The notes under the pieces: generated by a model | The model's database searches: none | The model's input: only the letters and a program-made list of their open reading frames with translations | Told to the model about the DNA's origin: nothing | Position numbers and translations under genes: made by a program | Part shown: positions 1 to 8,625 of the stretch, one piece after another | Layout: each line of letters begins with the position of its first letter | How positions within the stretch are numbered: position 1 is the stretch's first letter | Assembly: GCA_963744935.1 (NCBI GenBank) | Contig: CAVUVM010000009.1 | Span: 186,001-250,000, forward strand | Direction: 5' to 3' | Source: Bog-473 sp963744935 | Lineage (GTDB): Bacteria; Actinomycetota; Acidimicrobiia; Acidimicrobiales; RAAP-2 | DNA: 64,000 nucleotides

Positions 1-446
1 CCTGTGCGGTCCTTGCCGGCGGTGCAGTGGAACACGGCAGGCAGCGCATCGGGCCGGGCCAGGATCTCCAGGACGGCGATGATCTGGGGGCCGGCGTCAC
101 GCAGGATCTCCTGGTACTGGGAGCCGAGCAGCCCTGGCCGCTTGTCGAACTCCTCGGCGTCGGGGAGCTCTTCTATGAAGGGGAAGTGGTGGAACGCGAC
201 GGGGTGCGCGTCGACATCGAAACGGCCGCGTTCGAGTTCGGTCTCTGAGCGCAGGTCGACCACGGTGCGGATCCCGAGCGAGCGCATGACGGACAGGTCA
301 CCCTCACTGAGCTCGCCCAGCCCGTCGGCGCGGAACAGGACGCGCCAGCGGGTCCGCTGCCCGTCGTCTGTGGCGTAGCCGCCCAGATCGCGGAAGTTCA
401 CCGCGCCCTCCAGGGCGATGAGCCGCTCCAGCGCGTCGGCCGTCAT
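1..446 (-). CDS. Tyrosine/serine protein phosphatase, IphP-type (3'-truncated by window edge)
   Basis: The reading frame starts at the ATG at 446 and runs off the left edge after about 148 codons. The N-terminal region has the NFRDLGGY motif and a VVDLRS segment typical of the Y_phosphatase3/IphP family. The last visible residues give the catalytic P-loop HCTAGKDRT (HCX5R), so the cysteine nucleophile and arginine are present. The start codon overlaps the stop of the pspAB-like gene (ATGA), so it is probably the last gene of the pspA operon. The family removes phosphate from phosphotyrosine or phosphoserine/threonine (and sometimes phosphoinositides); the substrate cannot be told. Its presence in this stress operon is an observation, and the functional link is inference. 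Confidence 0.9.
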   Translation of the reverse strand, partial: MTADALERLIALEGAVNFRDLGGYATDDGQRTRWRVLFRADGLGELSEGDLSVMRSLGIRTVVDLRSETELERGRFDVDAHPVAFHHFPFIEELPDAEEFDKRPGLLGSQYQEILRDAGPQIIAVLEILARPDALPAVFHCTAGKDRT

Positions 447-1015
447 GAGACCGGCATGTCCCACATGGGGAACCAGCGGCTGAGGTCCGGCTCGAAGGGG
501 AGGTCGGCGCCCACCATGGAGCGGATGCGCAGTTCGAGTTCCGTGTCGCGGCGCTCCTTCTTGGCGTCGACCGGGGCGAAGGGATAGAAGGTGCCGCGCT
601 TGAAGAGATAGAGGAGGCGGAACGGCCGAGCGTCGTCGGGCGCGTCGGGTCCTGGCACGAAGCCGAACACCGACACGAGCAGCTGCGGCCCCCAGCCGTT
701 GTCCTGCAGGGTGGAGTTCGCCATGTGGATCTTGGTCACCAGCTCCTCGAGGTCGGGGTCGTCGAGCAGGAGCCACCCGTAGTCGAAGGAGTCGTGAGTC
801 TGGCGGAAGCCGTCGCCGACCAGCTCGCCGATCTCCTTCTGGGCGTCGGCCGAACCCTGTCCGGGCGGTGGCTTCCAGCAGACGCCGGCGTGGCCCGAGG
901 TCACCAGACCGCCCGCGCTCTGCAGCGTCAGTGCGGCAGTAGGCAGCGCGAACAGCGCGTCGAGGTTGGCGCGGACCGGCTTGGAGCGGCCGAGGATCGT
1001 GTCGAGCAGGCCCAC
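443..1015 (-). CDS. pspAB: PspA-associated protein PspAB
   Basis: A 190-residue protein beginning VGLLDTILGRSKP with a GTG start at 1015. A longer open frame extends to 1177, but that part overlaps htpX and reads as low-complexity arginine-rich shadow. The body contains the conserved-looking segments GGLVTSGHAGVCWKP and HMANSTLQDNGWG. It lies directly downstream of pspA and htpX, the arrangement known for actinobacterial PspAB. No catalytic motif is seen and the biochemical role is unknown; membrane-stress association is inferred from the neighbours. Its stop overlaps the start of the phosphatase gene by 4 bases. Confidence 0.85.
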   Translation of the reverse strand: MGLLDTILGRSKPVRANLDALFALPTAALTLQSAGGLVTSGHAGVCWKPPPGQGSADAQKEIGELVGDGFRQTHDSFDYGWLLLDDPDLEELVTKIHMANSTLQDNGWGPQLLVSVFGFVPGPDAPDDARPFRLLYLFKRGTFYPFAPVDAKKERRDTELELRIRSMVGADLPFEPDLSRWFPMWDMPVS

Positions 1016-1073
1016 TGTCGTTGCGTTGGGCGACCGGGACCTGTCCCCGCTCCGAACCCGTGACCCGACCGGC

Positions 1074-2021
1074 TCAGCTGGCCTGACGCAGCTGGCGCTC
1101 AAGCGAGTCCAGCTGGGCCAGGCGCTTCTCGAGCGTCGGGTGGGTCCGGAACAGGTTGCCGAAGCTGAAGCCTCCACCGCCGCCCTGTGGACCCCCGCTC
1201 GCTACGGCCGGGGCGAAGAAGAAGGCGTTGAAGGGCTCGGCGGAGCGCAGGTCCTTGGTCGGGATGCGGCCCATCTCCCCGGTGATCTTGACCAGCGCCG
1301 AGGCGAGCAACGAGGGCCTGCCGATCAGCAGCGCGCCGGAGCGGTCGGCCGCCAGCTCGCGGTAGCGGGACAGGGCCATGGTCAGCAGGAAGCTGATGAA
1401 GTACACGACGACCGATACCAGCAGCACCGCCATCTCGATGAGTGCCGCCTGGCTCTGCTGGTTGTTCCCGCCGCCCCGGCCACCGCCGAAGATCTCGGAG
1501 TAGAACATCACCCGGGTCAGCAGGCCGGCGATCATGCCCAACCCGCTGGCGATCGTCATCACCGCGACGTCGCGGTGGGCGACGTGGGAGATCTCGTGGG
1601 AGAGCACCGCCTCCACCTCGGGCTCGTCGAGCCGCCGGAGCAGGCCCGTGGTCACGCAGACCACGGCGGCCTTGGGGCTCCGGCCGGTGGCGAACGCGTT
1701 GGGGATATCCGTCGTGGCGATGGCCACCTTGGGCTTGGGCATGTCGGCCAGGGCGCAGAGCCGGTCGACCACACCGTGGAGTTGGGGCGCCTGTTCGGGC
1801 GTCACTTCCTTGGCGTGCATGGCGTACATGGCGATCTTGGCGCTGAACCAGTACTGGCAGAACAGGACGCCGACCGCGATGATCAGGATCAGGACCAGGC
1901 TGTGGAGCAGCGCGAAGAGGACGCCGATGAACACGGCGTAGAGCACCACGAACAGCAACCCCGTGATGAACATCCGGTAGGTCAATCCCCGGTCCGGCTT
2001 GATATTGCGTGAGATTGCCAT
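1074..2021 (-). CDS. htpX: Zinc metalloprotease HtpX
   Basis: A 315-residue membrane protein. Two N-terminal hydrophobic segments lie at about residues 17-35 and 40-57, the zinc-binding HEISH motif (HExxH) is at residues 142-146, and further hydrophobic segments follow at about 155-172 and 195-215. HtpX is a membrane-bound zinc endopeptidase that degrades misfolded membrane proteins with the active site on the cytoplasmic side. A glycine-rich stretch (EIFGGGRGGG) separates the later membrane helices. The start codon overlaps the pspA stop (TGATG), indicating coupled translation with the phage-shock protein. Length and motif are normal for the family. Confidence 0.96.
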   Translation of the reverse strand: MAISRNIKPDRGLTYRMFITGLLFVVLYAVFIGVLFALLHSLVLILIIAVGVLFCQYWFSAKIAMYAMHAKEVTPEQAPQLHGVVDRLCALADMPKPKVAIATTDIPNAFATGRSPKAAVVCVTTGLLRRLDEPEVEAVLSHEISHVAHRDVAVMTIASGLGMIAGLLTRVMFYSEIFGGGRGGGNNQQSQAALIEMAVLLVSVVVYFISFLLTMALSRYRELAADRSGALLIGRPSLLASALVKITGEMGRIPTKDLRSAEPFNAFFFAPAVASGGPQGGGGGFSFGNLFRTHPTLEKRLAQLDSLERQLRQAS

Positions 2022-2818
2022 CAGGCGCTCTCTCCTCCAGTTCCCCCAGAACCCCCTGCTTCTGCCTGTTCGGCCGCCGGCAGCGCAGCCGTGCCATCGG
2101 TCCCTGCTCCGTCAGAGCCACTCCCGAGTTCCGCCCGCAATGCGGCCAACTCGTTGTCCACCTGGTTGGTCGACGACACCTTGTCGAGCTCTTTTTGGAT
2201 GTCGTCGACCGGATGCGTCAGGTCGTCGAGGGCGCCGGAGGCGAGGAGCTCGTCGATGGCGCCCGCACGCGCCTGCATGGATGCGATCTTGTCTTGGGCC
2301 CGCTGCATGGTGGCCCCGGCGGAGCGAGTGGAGTCCGAGATGCCCGAGACCGCCTCGCCCACCTTGGTCTGGGCCTCGGCCGCGGTGTAGGAGGCCTTCA
2401 TCGTCTCTTTCTGCGTGCGGAAACGTTCCACCCGCGTCTGGAGCTCCTGGGAGGTCTGGACGAGCTTCTGCTCCTGGTCGGTGATCTGGTCGTGCTGGGT
2501 CTTGAGCTCCGTCAGCTGCTCGCCGAGCGCGGCGCGGCGCGACAGCGCCTCGCGGGCGAGGTCCTCGTTGCCCTGGCTCAACGCAGCCTTGGCCTGACCC
2601 TGCAGCTTGTCGGCCTGCTTCTGCAATCCCTGCGCCTGCAGCTCGATCCGCTTGCGGGCCGTCGCCACGTCGGCCACCCCCCGGCGCACCTTCTGGAGCT
2701 GCTCGAGCTGCTTCTCGTAGGAGAGGTCCAGGGTGTCGCGGGGGTCCTCCATCTTGTCCAGGGCCTTGTTCGCCTTGGACCGGAAGATGTCGGCGACCCG
2801 ACTGAAAAAACCTGCCAT
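2021..2818 (-). CDS. pspA: Phage shock protein A / IM30 family
   Basis: A 265-residue, mostly alpha-helical coiled-coil protein beginning MAGFFSRVADIFRSKANKA, the classic amphipathic N-terminal helix of PspA/IM30. Charged heptad-like sequence rich in Q, E, K and A runs through residues 30-190. The C-terminal tail after about residue 225 is low-complexity (Gly, Ala, Ser). PspA assembles on the inner face of the membrane and maintains its integrity under stress. It is the first gene of a reverse-strand operon with htpX, pspAB and a phosphatase. No PspC or sigma-54 activator is present, consistent with actinobacterial rather than enterobacterial regulation. Confidence 0.95.
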   Translation of the reverse strand: MAGFFSRVADIFRSKANKALDKMEDPRDTLDLSYEKQLEQLQKVRRGVADVATARKRIELQAQGLQKQADKLQGQAKAALSQGNEDLAREALSRRAALGEQLTELKTQHDQITDQEQKLVQTSQELQTRVERFRTQKETMKASYTAAEAQTKVGEAVSGISDSTRSAGATMQRAQDKIASMQARAGAIDELLASGALDDLTHPVDDIQKELDKVSSTNQVDNELAALRAELGSGSDGAGTDGTAALPAAEQAEAGGSGGTGGESA

Positions 2819-2898
2819 GACTTACGAGCATAAAGCCCAGCGGGGGAGCGGTGGCACCGGGAGGCGGCCCAGCCCAGGTACGCCGCTAAGGTCCTCCC

Positions 2899-3762
2899 GT
2901 GCCTGATCGCCTGTGCCTGCTCAGTGTCCACGCGCACCCCGACGACGAGGCCTCCAAGGGCGCGCCCACGGTGGCCCGCTACCACGCCGAGGGCGTCCAC
3001 ACCGTCCTGGTCTGCTGCACCGGGGGCGAGGAGGGCGACATCTTGAACCCGGCCATGGACACGCCCGAGGTGCGGGCCGACATCGGGAGGATCCGGATGG
3101 CCGAGCTGAAGGCCGCCACCGACATCATCGGCTACGACGACACCGTGCTGCTCGGGTACCGCGACTCGGGCATGCCCGACTCCGAGGCCAACAAGAACCC
3201 CGCTTCGTTCGCGCAGGCTCCGCTCGACGAGGCGGTGGGACGGCTCGTCACGGCCATCCGGCGCGAGCGTCCACAAGTCATCATCACCTACGGCGACAAC
3301 CAGAACGAGTACCCGCATCCGGACCATCTGCGGGTGCACGAGATTTCCGTGTTGGCGTTCGACTCCGCCGGTGATCCGGGCCAATACCCGGAGGCGGGCG
3401 CTGCGTTCACCCCCTCGAAGCTCTACTACTCGGTGTGGTCAGGCGAGCGCTTCCGCCAGATCCACGAGAAGTTCCTCGAGCTCGGCCTCAAGTCGCCCTT
3501 CGACGACCGGTGGTTGAAGCGGATGACGATGACCGAGCCGTTCACGACGACGATCGACGTCACCGGCTACACGCAGGTGCGCGCCGAAGCGCTGAAGGCG
3601 CACGCGACCCAGGTGGACCCCACGTCGCCGTTCTGGTTCGGCCTGCCACCCGAGGTCCTGCGCGACATCCATCCCGTCGACGAGCTCCGTCTTGCGCAGA
3701 GCCGCGTCGGGTCGACCGACGTGGTCGAGGACGACCTCTTCGCCGGTCTGCGCTCGTCCTGA
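2899..3762 (+). CDS. mca: Mycothiol S-conjugate amidase (Mca-like, LmbE/PIG-L fold)
   Basis: A 287-residue LmbE/PIG-L family deacetylase/amidase with a GTG start. The zinc-binding AHPDDE motif lies at residues 12-17 and the second metal/catalytic motif HPDH at 140-143. A lysine at residue 20 and the overall length fit Mca rather than the MshB deacetylase. Mca cleaves mycothiol S-conjugates of electrophiles so that the mercapturic acid can be exported. This implies that the host makes mycothiol. It is a single gene divergent from the pspA operon, with an 80-base gap. MshB is the main alternative assignment. Confidence 0.85.
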   Translation: MPDRLCLLSVHAHPDDEASKGAPTVARYHAEGVHTVLVCCTGGEEGDILNPAMDTPEVRADIGRIRMAELKAATDIIGYDDTVLLGYRDSGMPDSEANKNPASFAQAPLDEAVGRLVTAIRRERPQVIITYGDNQNEYPHPDHLRVHEISVLAFDSAGDPGQYPEAGAAFTPSKLYYSVWSGERFRQIHEKFLELGLKSPFDDRWLKRMTMTEPFTTTIDVTGYTQVRAEALKAHATQVDPTSPFWFGLPPEVLRDIHPVDELRLAQSRVGSTDVVEDDLFAGLRSS

Positions 3763-3768
3763 TCCGCC

Positions 3769-4371
3769 TCAGGCGGTCGGCCCGAGGATTCCCCAGCTGA
3801 TGATGCCCGCGCTCTGCAACAACACGAGGACGACTGCGGCAGCGAGGGCGCAGAGCAACGTGACGGTCACGACCGCCTTCCAGCGCACGCGGATCCGCCC
3901 GGCTCGTCGCCCTACTGCCACTCGCTTGCCTCGCGTGTGCGCCGGCACGACTCGCCCGGGCTGCTCCGCCAGTCCGGGTTCGCTCCCGGCGCGCTCGGTC
4001 GAGCCGGCCACCACGTGCTCGGTCGCGTCAGACGCGGCGACCGCCACGGCGTCGGGGACGGGCTCGGCCCGCGGCGGGCCTGCGGTGACGTCGCGCATCA
4101 CAACCTCGAGGTCGTCGAGGGTCCACCCCCTCACGACCAGGGGCGTCACGGCACCGTCGCCGCGCAGCGTGAGCAGGACATAGCCAGGGCGCTCCTCGAT
4201 CTCCCACTGCGAGACGCGGTCCCAGCCCATGTTTTGCGCGTTCCGACCCGGCCGAAGCACCTGAATGCCCTCGATCGACAACGCGATGTCGAAGACGTCG
4301 GCGCGGCGCGCCCGCTTCTTCGTCAGGATCTGGACGCCCTTGATCGTCGTCGTCGTGGTCGTGGCGGCCAC
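3769..4371 (-). CDS. Hypothetical membrane-anchored protein with PH-like N-terminal domain
   Basis: A 200-residue protein starting at a GTG (4371), 11 bases beyond the stop of the ChbG/YdjC gene. Residues about 20-100 (FDIALSIEGIQVLRPGR, DRVSQWEIEERPGYVLLTLRG) look like a beta-rich PH-like fold. A charged, disordered linker follows. A single hydrophobic helix near the C-terminus (VVTVTLLCALAAAVVLVLL) would anchor it. No enzymatic motif is visible and I do not recognise a named family. It is the last gene of the purK-purE-YdjC cluster. Its 3' end overlaps a short GC-rich palindrome at 3764-3776 between the two convergent genes. Confidence 0.7.
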   Translation of the reverse strand: MAATTTTTTIKGVQILTKKRARRADVFDIALSIEGIQVLRPGRNAQNMGWDRVSQWEIEERPGYVLLTLRGDGAVTPLVVRGWTLDDLEVVMRDVTAGPPRAEPVPDAVAVAASDATEHVVAGSTERAGSEPGLAEQPGRVVPAHTRGKRVAVGRRAGRIRVRWKAVVTVTLLCALAAAVVLVLLQSAGIISWGILGPTA

Positions 4372-4382
4372 CCGTCTCGTCG

Positions 4383-5243
4383 TCAGCTGCTCGCCCTGCC
4401 GGCCCTCGCCAGCTCGCGCAGGGGACGGTACCCGATCAGCGTTGCGCCAGCCTCGTCGAGGGCCCGCCTGACCCAGTCCTCCTCGCAGATCATGCGATAG
4501 TCGTCGACCCGGGCCTCCCAGTCGTCGGTGGCGAGCGACCGCAGCTCCGCGCTGTCGACGGCGGGGTGGAGGTGGAGCTCGGTCACGCCCGGCCGCAACG
4601 TGGCGAGGTCCTTCTCGAAGATCTGCCGGGACCCCACACCGGGAACGAATCGGAAGTGGTCGGTGAAGACGGCGCCGGCCTCGGCCGCCACCTCCCTCGC
4701 CGGAAACCCGAGATAGCCCTCCATGGATGGGCTGACCATCCGCAGCGGCAGCCCGAACTCGATGGCCAGGTCGAGGTAGACGTCGAAGAACTCGGCGCGC
4801 AACTGCAGCGTGCCCATGTGGGCGTCGACGTGGCTGACGTCGAAGCCCCACAGGATGGCGCGCTCGATCTGCGCCCGGCACTCGCGCCGGACCTCGTCGA
4901 GGTCGGCATGGTCCCAGACGTCCTCGAGCGTCCTCGGGAACCCGCCGTCGCCGCCGAGCAGCGACGGCGCGTGCGTGATCGGCCCCCAACGGTAGAGCTC
5001 GTATTCCGCGTTGACCGTGAGGTGCACGCCGATGTCCTCACCGCGGTAGCGGCTGCTCGCCTCGCGGGCCCAGGGGCAGGGAACCATGAGGGTGGCGCTG
5101 GTGACGGTCCCCGTCGCCAGGCATTCGAACACGCCGACGTTGGCCGAGTGGCACGAACCGAGGTCGTCGGCGTTGATGATGACGAGCTTGGCATCGGCGT
5201 CGTATCCGAGGCGCTGGGCCAGTGTGGGCGTGGACTCAGCCAT
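4383..5243 (-). CDS. ChbG/YdjC family deacetylase
   Basis: A 286-residue protein with the N-terminal metal site IINADDLG at about residues 22-29 and the downstream histidines in SHVDAHMG and ELHLHP typical of the YdjC/ChbG carbohydrate deacetylase fold. Members remove acetyl groups from chito-oligosaccharides or related N-acetyl sugars using a divalent metal. I chose the ATG at 5243; longer in-frame extensions lie inside purE. The start overlaps the purE stop by 8 bases, so it is co-transcribed with purine biosynthesis genes. That partner is not an obvious one, and the true substrate is unknown. Confidence 0.88.
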   Translation of the reverse strand: MAESTPTLAQRLGYDADAKLVIINADDLGSCHSANVGVFECLATGTVTSATLMVPCPWAREASSRYRGEDIGVHLTVNAEYELYRWGPITHAPSLLGGDGGFPRTLEDVWDHADLDEVRRECRAQIERAILWGFDVSHVDAHMGTLQLRAEFFDVYLDLAIEFGLPLRMVSPSMEGYLGFPAREVAAEAGAVFTDHFRFVPGVGSRQIFEKDLATLRPGVTELHLHPAVDSAELRSLATDDWEARVDDYRMICEEDWVRRALDEAGATLIGYRPLRELARAGRASS

Positions 5244-5748
5244 CACGGCGAACTCCTCCCGCCACCTCGGCATCTTGGGCGTACGCATCGGAGGCGATCT
5301 CCGCCTGGAATGCCACCATCTTGGCCGTGAGGTCGGGATCCCCGACAGCGAGGATCCGCACGGCCAGGAGACCCGCGTTGCGCGCACCGTTCACCGCGAC
5401 GGTCGCCACGGGCACACCCTTTGGCATCTGGACCATCGAGAGCAGGCTGTCGAGGCCATCGAGGTGGGCCAGCGCCACCGGGACGCCGATCACGGGAAGC
5501 GGGGTGACCGAGGCCAGCATGCCCGGCAGGTGCGCGGCGCCGCCGGCGCCGGCGATCACGACGCGCAGGCCGCGGCCGGCCGCTTCTTGACCGAAGGCGA
5601 GCATCTCGTGCGGGGTGCGGTGGGCGGACACCACGCGGACCTCGTGGGCGACGTCGAAACGCTCGAGCATCTCGGCCGCGCCCTGCATCACCGGGAGGTC
5701 CGACGAGCTCCCCATCACGATCGCCACGACCGGCGCGCGCTCCGTCAC
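5236..5748 (-). CDS. purE: N5-carboxyaminoimidazole ribonucleotide mutase
   Basis: A 170-residue PurE with the signature MGSSSDLPVM near the N-terminus, VSAHRTP, and the IAGAGGAAHLPGM loop that binds the ribonucleotide. It converts N5-CAIR to CAIR in de novo purine synthesis and acts after PurK. The start overlaps the purK stop by 4 bases (ATGA), so the pair is translationally coupled. The protein is a class I PurE of usual length. Confidence 0.97.
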   Translation of the reverse strand: MTERAPVVAIVMGSSSDLPVMQGAAEMLERFDVAHEVRVVSAHRTPHEMLAFGQEAAGRGLRVVIAGAGGAAHLPGMLASVTPLPVIGVPVALAHLDGLDSLLSMVQMPKGVPVATVAVNGARNAGLLAVRILAVGDPDLTAKMVAFQAEIASDAYAQDAEVAGGVRRDG

Positions 5749-6980
5749 GGCCGGCCTCGGGCAGGTGCTCCATGACCGGCCCCGCGTAGGGCCCCACGCT
5801 CGGCCGCGCCTCGGACTCCGTCGGGCAAGGTGAGACCGTCGGGCGCCGGGGTCCCCAGGGCCAGGGCCGCCGTCCAGGCTCGCGAGCGCACCGCCTCGGC
5901 ATCGTCACCGCACACTGTCACGTGCCCCAGTTTGCGTCCTGCTCTGGCGCGCTTGCCATAGAGATGGATGTGTGCCCCGTCGACGGAGAGTCCCTTGGAC
6001 AAGAGCCGGGCCGGGTCCTCGCCCGCCTCGCCGCCGAAGATGTTGACGCTGGCCACCTGGGGGTGCTGCGCCGCGGTAGAGCCGAGGGGCAAGCCGAGCA
6101 CCGCCCGCACGTGGTTCTCGAACTGCGATGTGATCGCCCCCTCAATGGTCCAGTGCCCCGAGTTGTGCGGACGCGTGGCGACTTCGTTGACCAGGAGCCG
6201 GCCTCGCGACCAGAACAGCTCGACGGCCATGACGCCGACGCCGCCTGTGATCTCGGCCACCTTCTGACCCAAGGCGGCTGCGGCGTCGACGATGTCGTGG
6301 TCCAGGCGCCCGGGCACGAGCACCTCACGGCAGACGCCGTCGACCTGGGCGGTCTCGACGGCGGGCCAGACGGCCGATGCGCCCGACGGGCTGCGGGCCA
6401 CCATCACGGCGAGCTCGGCATCGAGTGGCACGAGTTCTTCGACCACGACCTGTGTCGTGATGTGGCCCAGCACAGCCTCGGCCTCAGCGGGGCCGGACAC
6501 CGACCAGACGCCCTTGCCGTCGTAGCCACCCCGGGCCGCCTTGAGGATCAGGGGCCACCCGCGCTCGCTCGCAAAGGACGACACCGCCTCGAGCGCCCCC
6601 CGACCGGTGTCGACAATGCGGAAAGACGGCACGGGGACGCCGGCGGCGTCGAGGACTCTGCGCATGTGCGCCTTGTCGACGGCCATCTCGAGCGTCGCCG
6701 CCCCGGGCCGCATCGCCACGCCGTCGTTCTCCAGCGAGGCGACGATGTCGAGGTCGACCTGTTCGTGGTCGAAGGTGACGACCCGGCAGCGCTCCGAGAG
6801 GGCGCGCATGTCGGCGGGGTCGAAGGGCGAACCGACCAGGACCTCGGCGGCCACGCTGCAGGCGGCGTCGTCAGGTCGCTCGGCCAGCACTGCCATGGAA
6901 AGGCCGAGCGCGCTGGCCGCTTCACCCGCCATTCGCGCCAGCTGGCCCGCCCCGACGATCCCGATGTCGTGCGTGCTCAG
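5745..6980 (-). CDS. purK: N5-carboxyaminoimidazole ribonucleotide synthase
   Basis: An ATP-grasp enzyme of about 411 residues that makes N5-CAIR from AIR, bicarbonate and ATP. ATP-grasp motifs include LILKAARGGYDGKG, VVEELVPLDAELAVM and EVATRPHNSGHW. The first in-frame ATG (6932) would cut off the N-terminal strand and the GAGQLARM loop conserved in PurK. That loop is encoded upstream, but the only start candidates before the in-frame TAG are non-standard, the best being CTG at 6980. I therefore extend to 6980, with the start uncertain. The C-terminal tail after the ATP-grasp domain is rich in G, A and R. Confidence 0.9.
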   Translation of the reverse strand: MSTHDIGIVGAGQLARMAGEAASALGLSMAVLAERPDDAACSVAAEVLVGSPFDPADMRALSERCRVVTFDHEQVDLDIVASLENDGVAMRPGAATLEMAVDKAHMRRVLDAAGVPVPSFRIVDTGRGALEAVSSFASERGWPLILKAARGGYDGKGVWSVSGPAEAEAVLGHITTQVVVEELVPLDAELAVMVARSPSGASAVWPAVETAQVDGVCREVLVPGRLDHDIVDAAAALGQKVAEITGGVGVMAVELFWSRGRLLVNEVATRPHNSGHWTIEGAITSQFENHVRAVLGLPLGSTAAQHPQVASVNIFGGEAGEDPARLLSKGLSVDGAHIHLYGKRARAGRKLGHVTVCGDDAEAVRSRAWTAALALGTPAPDGLTLPDGVRGAAERGALRGAGHGAPARGRP

Positions 6981-7059
6981 CTCGCTCGCCCCCGTCGGGG
7001 GATTCGCCTAGACAAGGGGACGGACACATCCGGCAGACTACGCGAGGGAGCACCTGGAC

Positions 7060-7980
7060 ATGGCCAAGCCGCTGCGGATCGGGACCCTGATTGACGTCGA
7101 CCGACCACTGAGCGACACGGTCGCCCAGCTGCAGCGCTTCGCCGACGCCGGTCTCGACCACGCCTTCGCCGTGCAGATCTTCGGCCCGGACGCCCTGACG
7201 CTTCTTGCCGCAGCCGGCTCACAGGTGCCCGGCATCGGGCTCGGCACGGGTGTCGTTCCCGTCTATCCGCGCCACCCGATGATGCTGGCGCAGCAGGCGT
7301 TGACGGTGCAGTGGGCCACCGCCAACCGGCTCCTGCTCGGCATCGGGCTGTCCCACCAGGTGGTCGTCGAGAACATGTGGGGCATGAGTTTCGAGAGGCC
7401 CGCGGGCTACATGAAGGAGTACCTGGCGTCCCTCATGCCCTTGCTCCGGGGCGAGACCGTCACCAGTCCGGGCGAACGGATCACGACCAACGCGTTCGCC
7501 CCGATCGATGTGCCGGGGGTCTCCGTGCCGCCGGTGCTGGTCGCCGCACTGGGTCCGGCGATGTTGAAGCTTGCGGGCACGGTTGCCGACGGCACCATCA
7601 CCTGGATGACGGGCACCGGGACGATCGCCAGTCACATCGCCCCGACGATCACCGCCGCGGCGGAAGCGGCCGGGCGTCCCTCGCCGCGGATAGTCGTGTC
7701 CTTGCCGATCGCCGTGACGTCGGACGTGGAGGGCGCCAAGGAACGGATCAACGAGGTCTTCTCGATCTATCCGAACCTGCCGTCGTACAAGGCGATGCTC
7801 GACAAGGAGGGTGCGGAGGCAGCCGCGGATATCGGTTTCATCGGTGACGAGGAAGCCGTCGCTGCCTCGATCACACGGCTGGCGGACGCGGGTGCGACGG
7901 ACTTTGTTGCCTCCGTCGTCGGCGACGCCCAGGAGCGGAAGCAGGGCTTCGCGCTGATCAGCGAATTGGCCCGCTCTTAG
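7060..7980 (+). CDS. LLM-class flavin/F420-dependent oxidoreductase
   Basis: A 306-residue bacterial-luciferase-like TIM barrel with segments typical of the F420-dependent LLM branch: IGLGTGVVPVYPRHPMMLAQQA at the cofactor-binding region and the C-terminal FIGDEEAV motif. Such enzymes reduce or oxidise small molecules with F420H2 or FMNH2; the substrate is not predictable. It stands alone, divergent from purK with an 80-base gap holding both promoters. The ATG at 7060 is supported by the upstream GGGAG (7047-7051). Together with the LLM protein at 44067 it suggests an F420-using host. Confidence 0.88.
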   Translation: MAKPLRIGTLIDVDRPLSDTVAQLQRFADAGLDHAFAVQIFGPDALTLLAAAGSQVPGIGLGTGVVPVYPRHPMMLAQQALTVQWATANRLLLGIGLSHQVVVENMWGMSFERPAGYMKEYLASLMPLLRGETVTSPGERITTNAFAPIDVPGVSVPPVLVAALGPAMLKLAGTVADGTITWMTGTGTIASHIAPTITAAAEAAGRPSPRIVVSLPIAVTSDVEGAKERINEVFSIYPNLPSYKAMLDKEGAEAAADIGFIGDEEAVAASITRLADAGATDFVASVVGDAQERKQGFALISELARS

Positions 7981-8019
7981 ACGTCACTGGGAATCCGCCG
8001 CCGCCGCTGCCCGTGGGCG

Positions 8020-8625
8020 TCAGTGCGACAGCGACGTGTGCTTGAACTCGTTGAGATCTGGCAACGTGTCGAAGAGAGCGAGCACGCCGTCGATGGTGCG
8101 CCGAGCCATCGCCGCATCGCCGGCGGGGCGGCTCATCAGGCGCACGAACACGGCTCGGTCGCCGATGACGAACGTGGGCACACCGAAGGCATCCCATTGC
8201 GACACCGCCTGCTCGTGGGCTGCGCGTATGACCGCCACCGGCTCACCGGACTGGGCTTCGGCGACAACCTTCGTGCCGGGCAGGCCCACGCCGTCGAGTA
8301 CGCCGGCGACCACATCGGGCAGACGGAGGTCCAGGCCCAGGTCGTGGCGCGCGGCGAACAGCGCGATGTGCGCATCGAGGAAGCGATCGGGATATTGGTC
8401 GCGGACGACGACGCCGGAGGCGAGTGCCACGAGGTCACCCGCTTTGTCCGGGTCGTCCCAGACGGGGACTCCGCCTTCGGGCACGTGCACCTGGCTGAGT
8501 GAGAAGGGAAGGAACGACACATCCCAATCAGCGTCGGCACCATCGGCCAACGCCGCCACGAGATGTTCATGGGCGTTGCGGGCAAAGGGACACCGATAGT
8601 CCCAGTTCACGGCGAAAGTGATCAC
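8020..8625 (-). CDS. DsbA-family thioredoxin-fold protein
   Basis: A 201-residue protein with the DsbA/HCCA-isomerase arrangement. An N-terminal WDYRCPFARN active-site region has one cysteine where classical DsbA has CxxC. A helical insertion follows, and the cis-proline loop FGVPTFVIG lies at about residues 148-156. No signal peptide is seen, so it is cytoplasmic, like FrnE-type or mycothiol/glutathione-dependent isomerase relatives. With a single cysteine it cannot form the usual intramolecular disulfide. Its start overlaps the stop of the PAP2 phosphatase gene by 4 bases. Function is unassigned beyond the fold. Confidence 0.85.
   Translation of the reverse strand: MITFAVNWDYRCPFARNAHEHLVAALADGADADWDVSFLPFSLSQVHVPEGGVPVWDDPDKAGDLVALASGVVVRDQYPDRFLDAHIALFAARHDLGLDLRLPDVVAGVLDGVGLPGTKVVAEAQSGEPVAVIRAAHEQAVSQWDAFGVPTFVIGDRAVFVRLMSRPAGDAAMARRTIDGVLALFDTLPDLNEFKHTSLSH

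Noticed and set aside
3764..3776. Palindrome CCGCCTCAGGCGG as a terminator
   Set aside because: Only a 5-bp stem with a 3-base loop, partly within a coding region; too weak to list as a feature.
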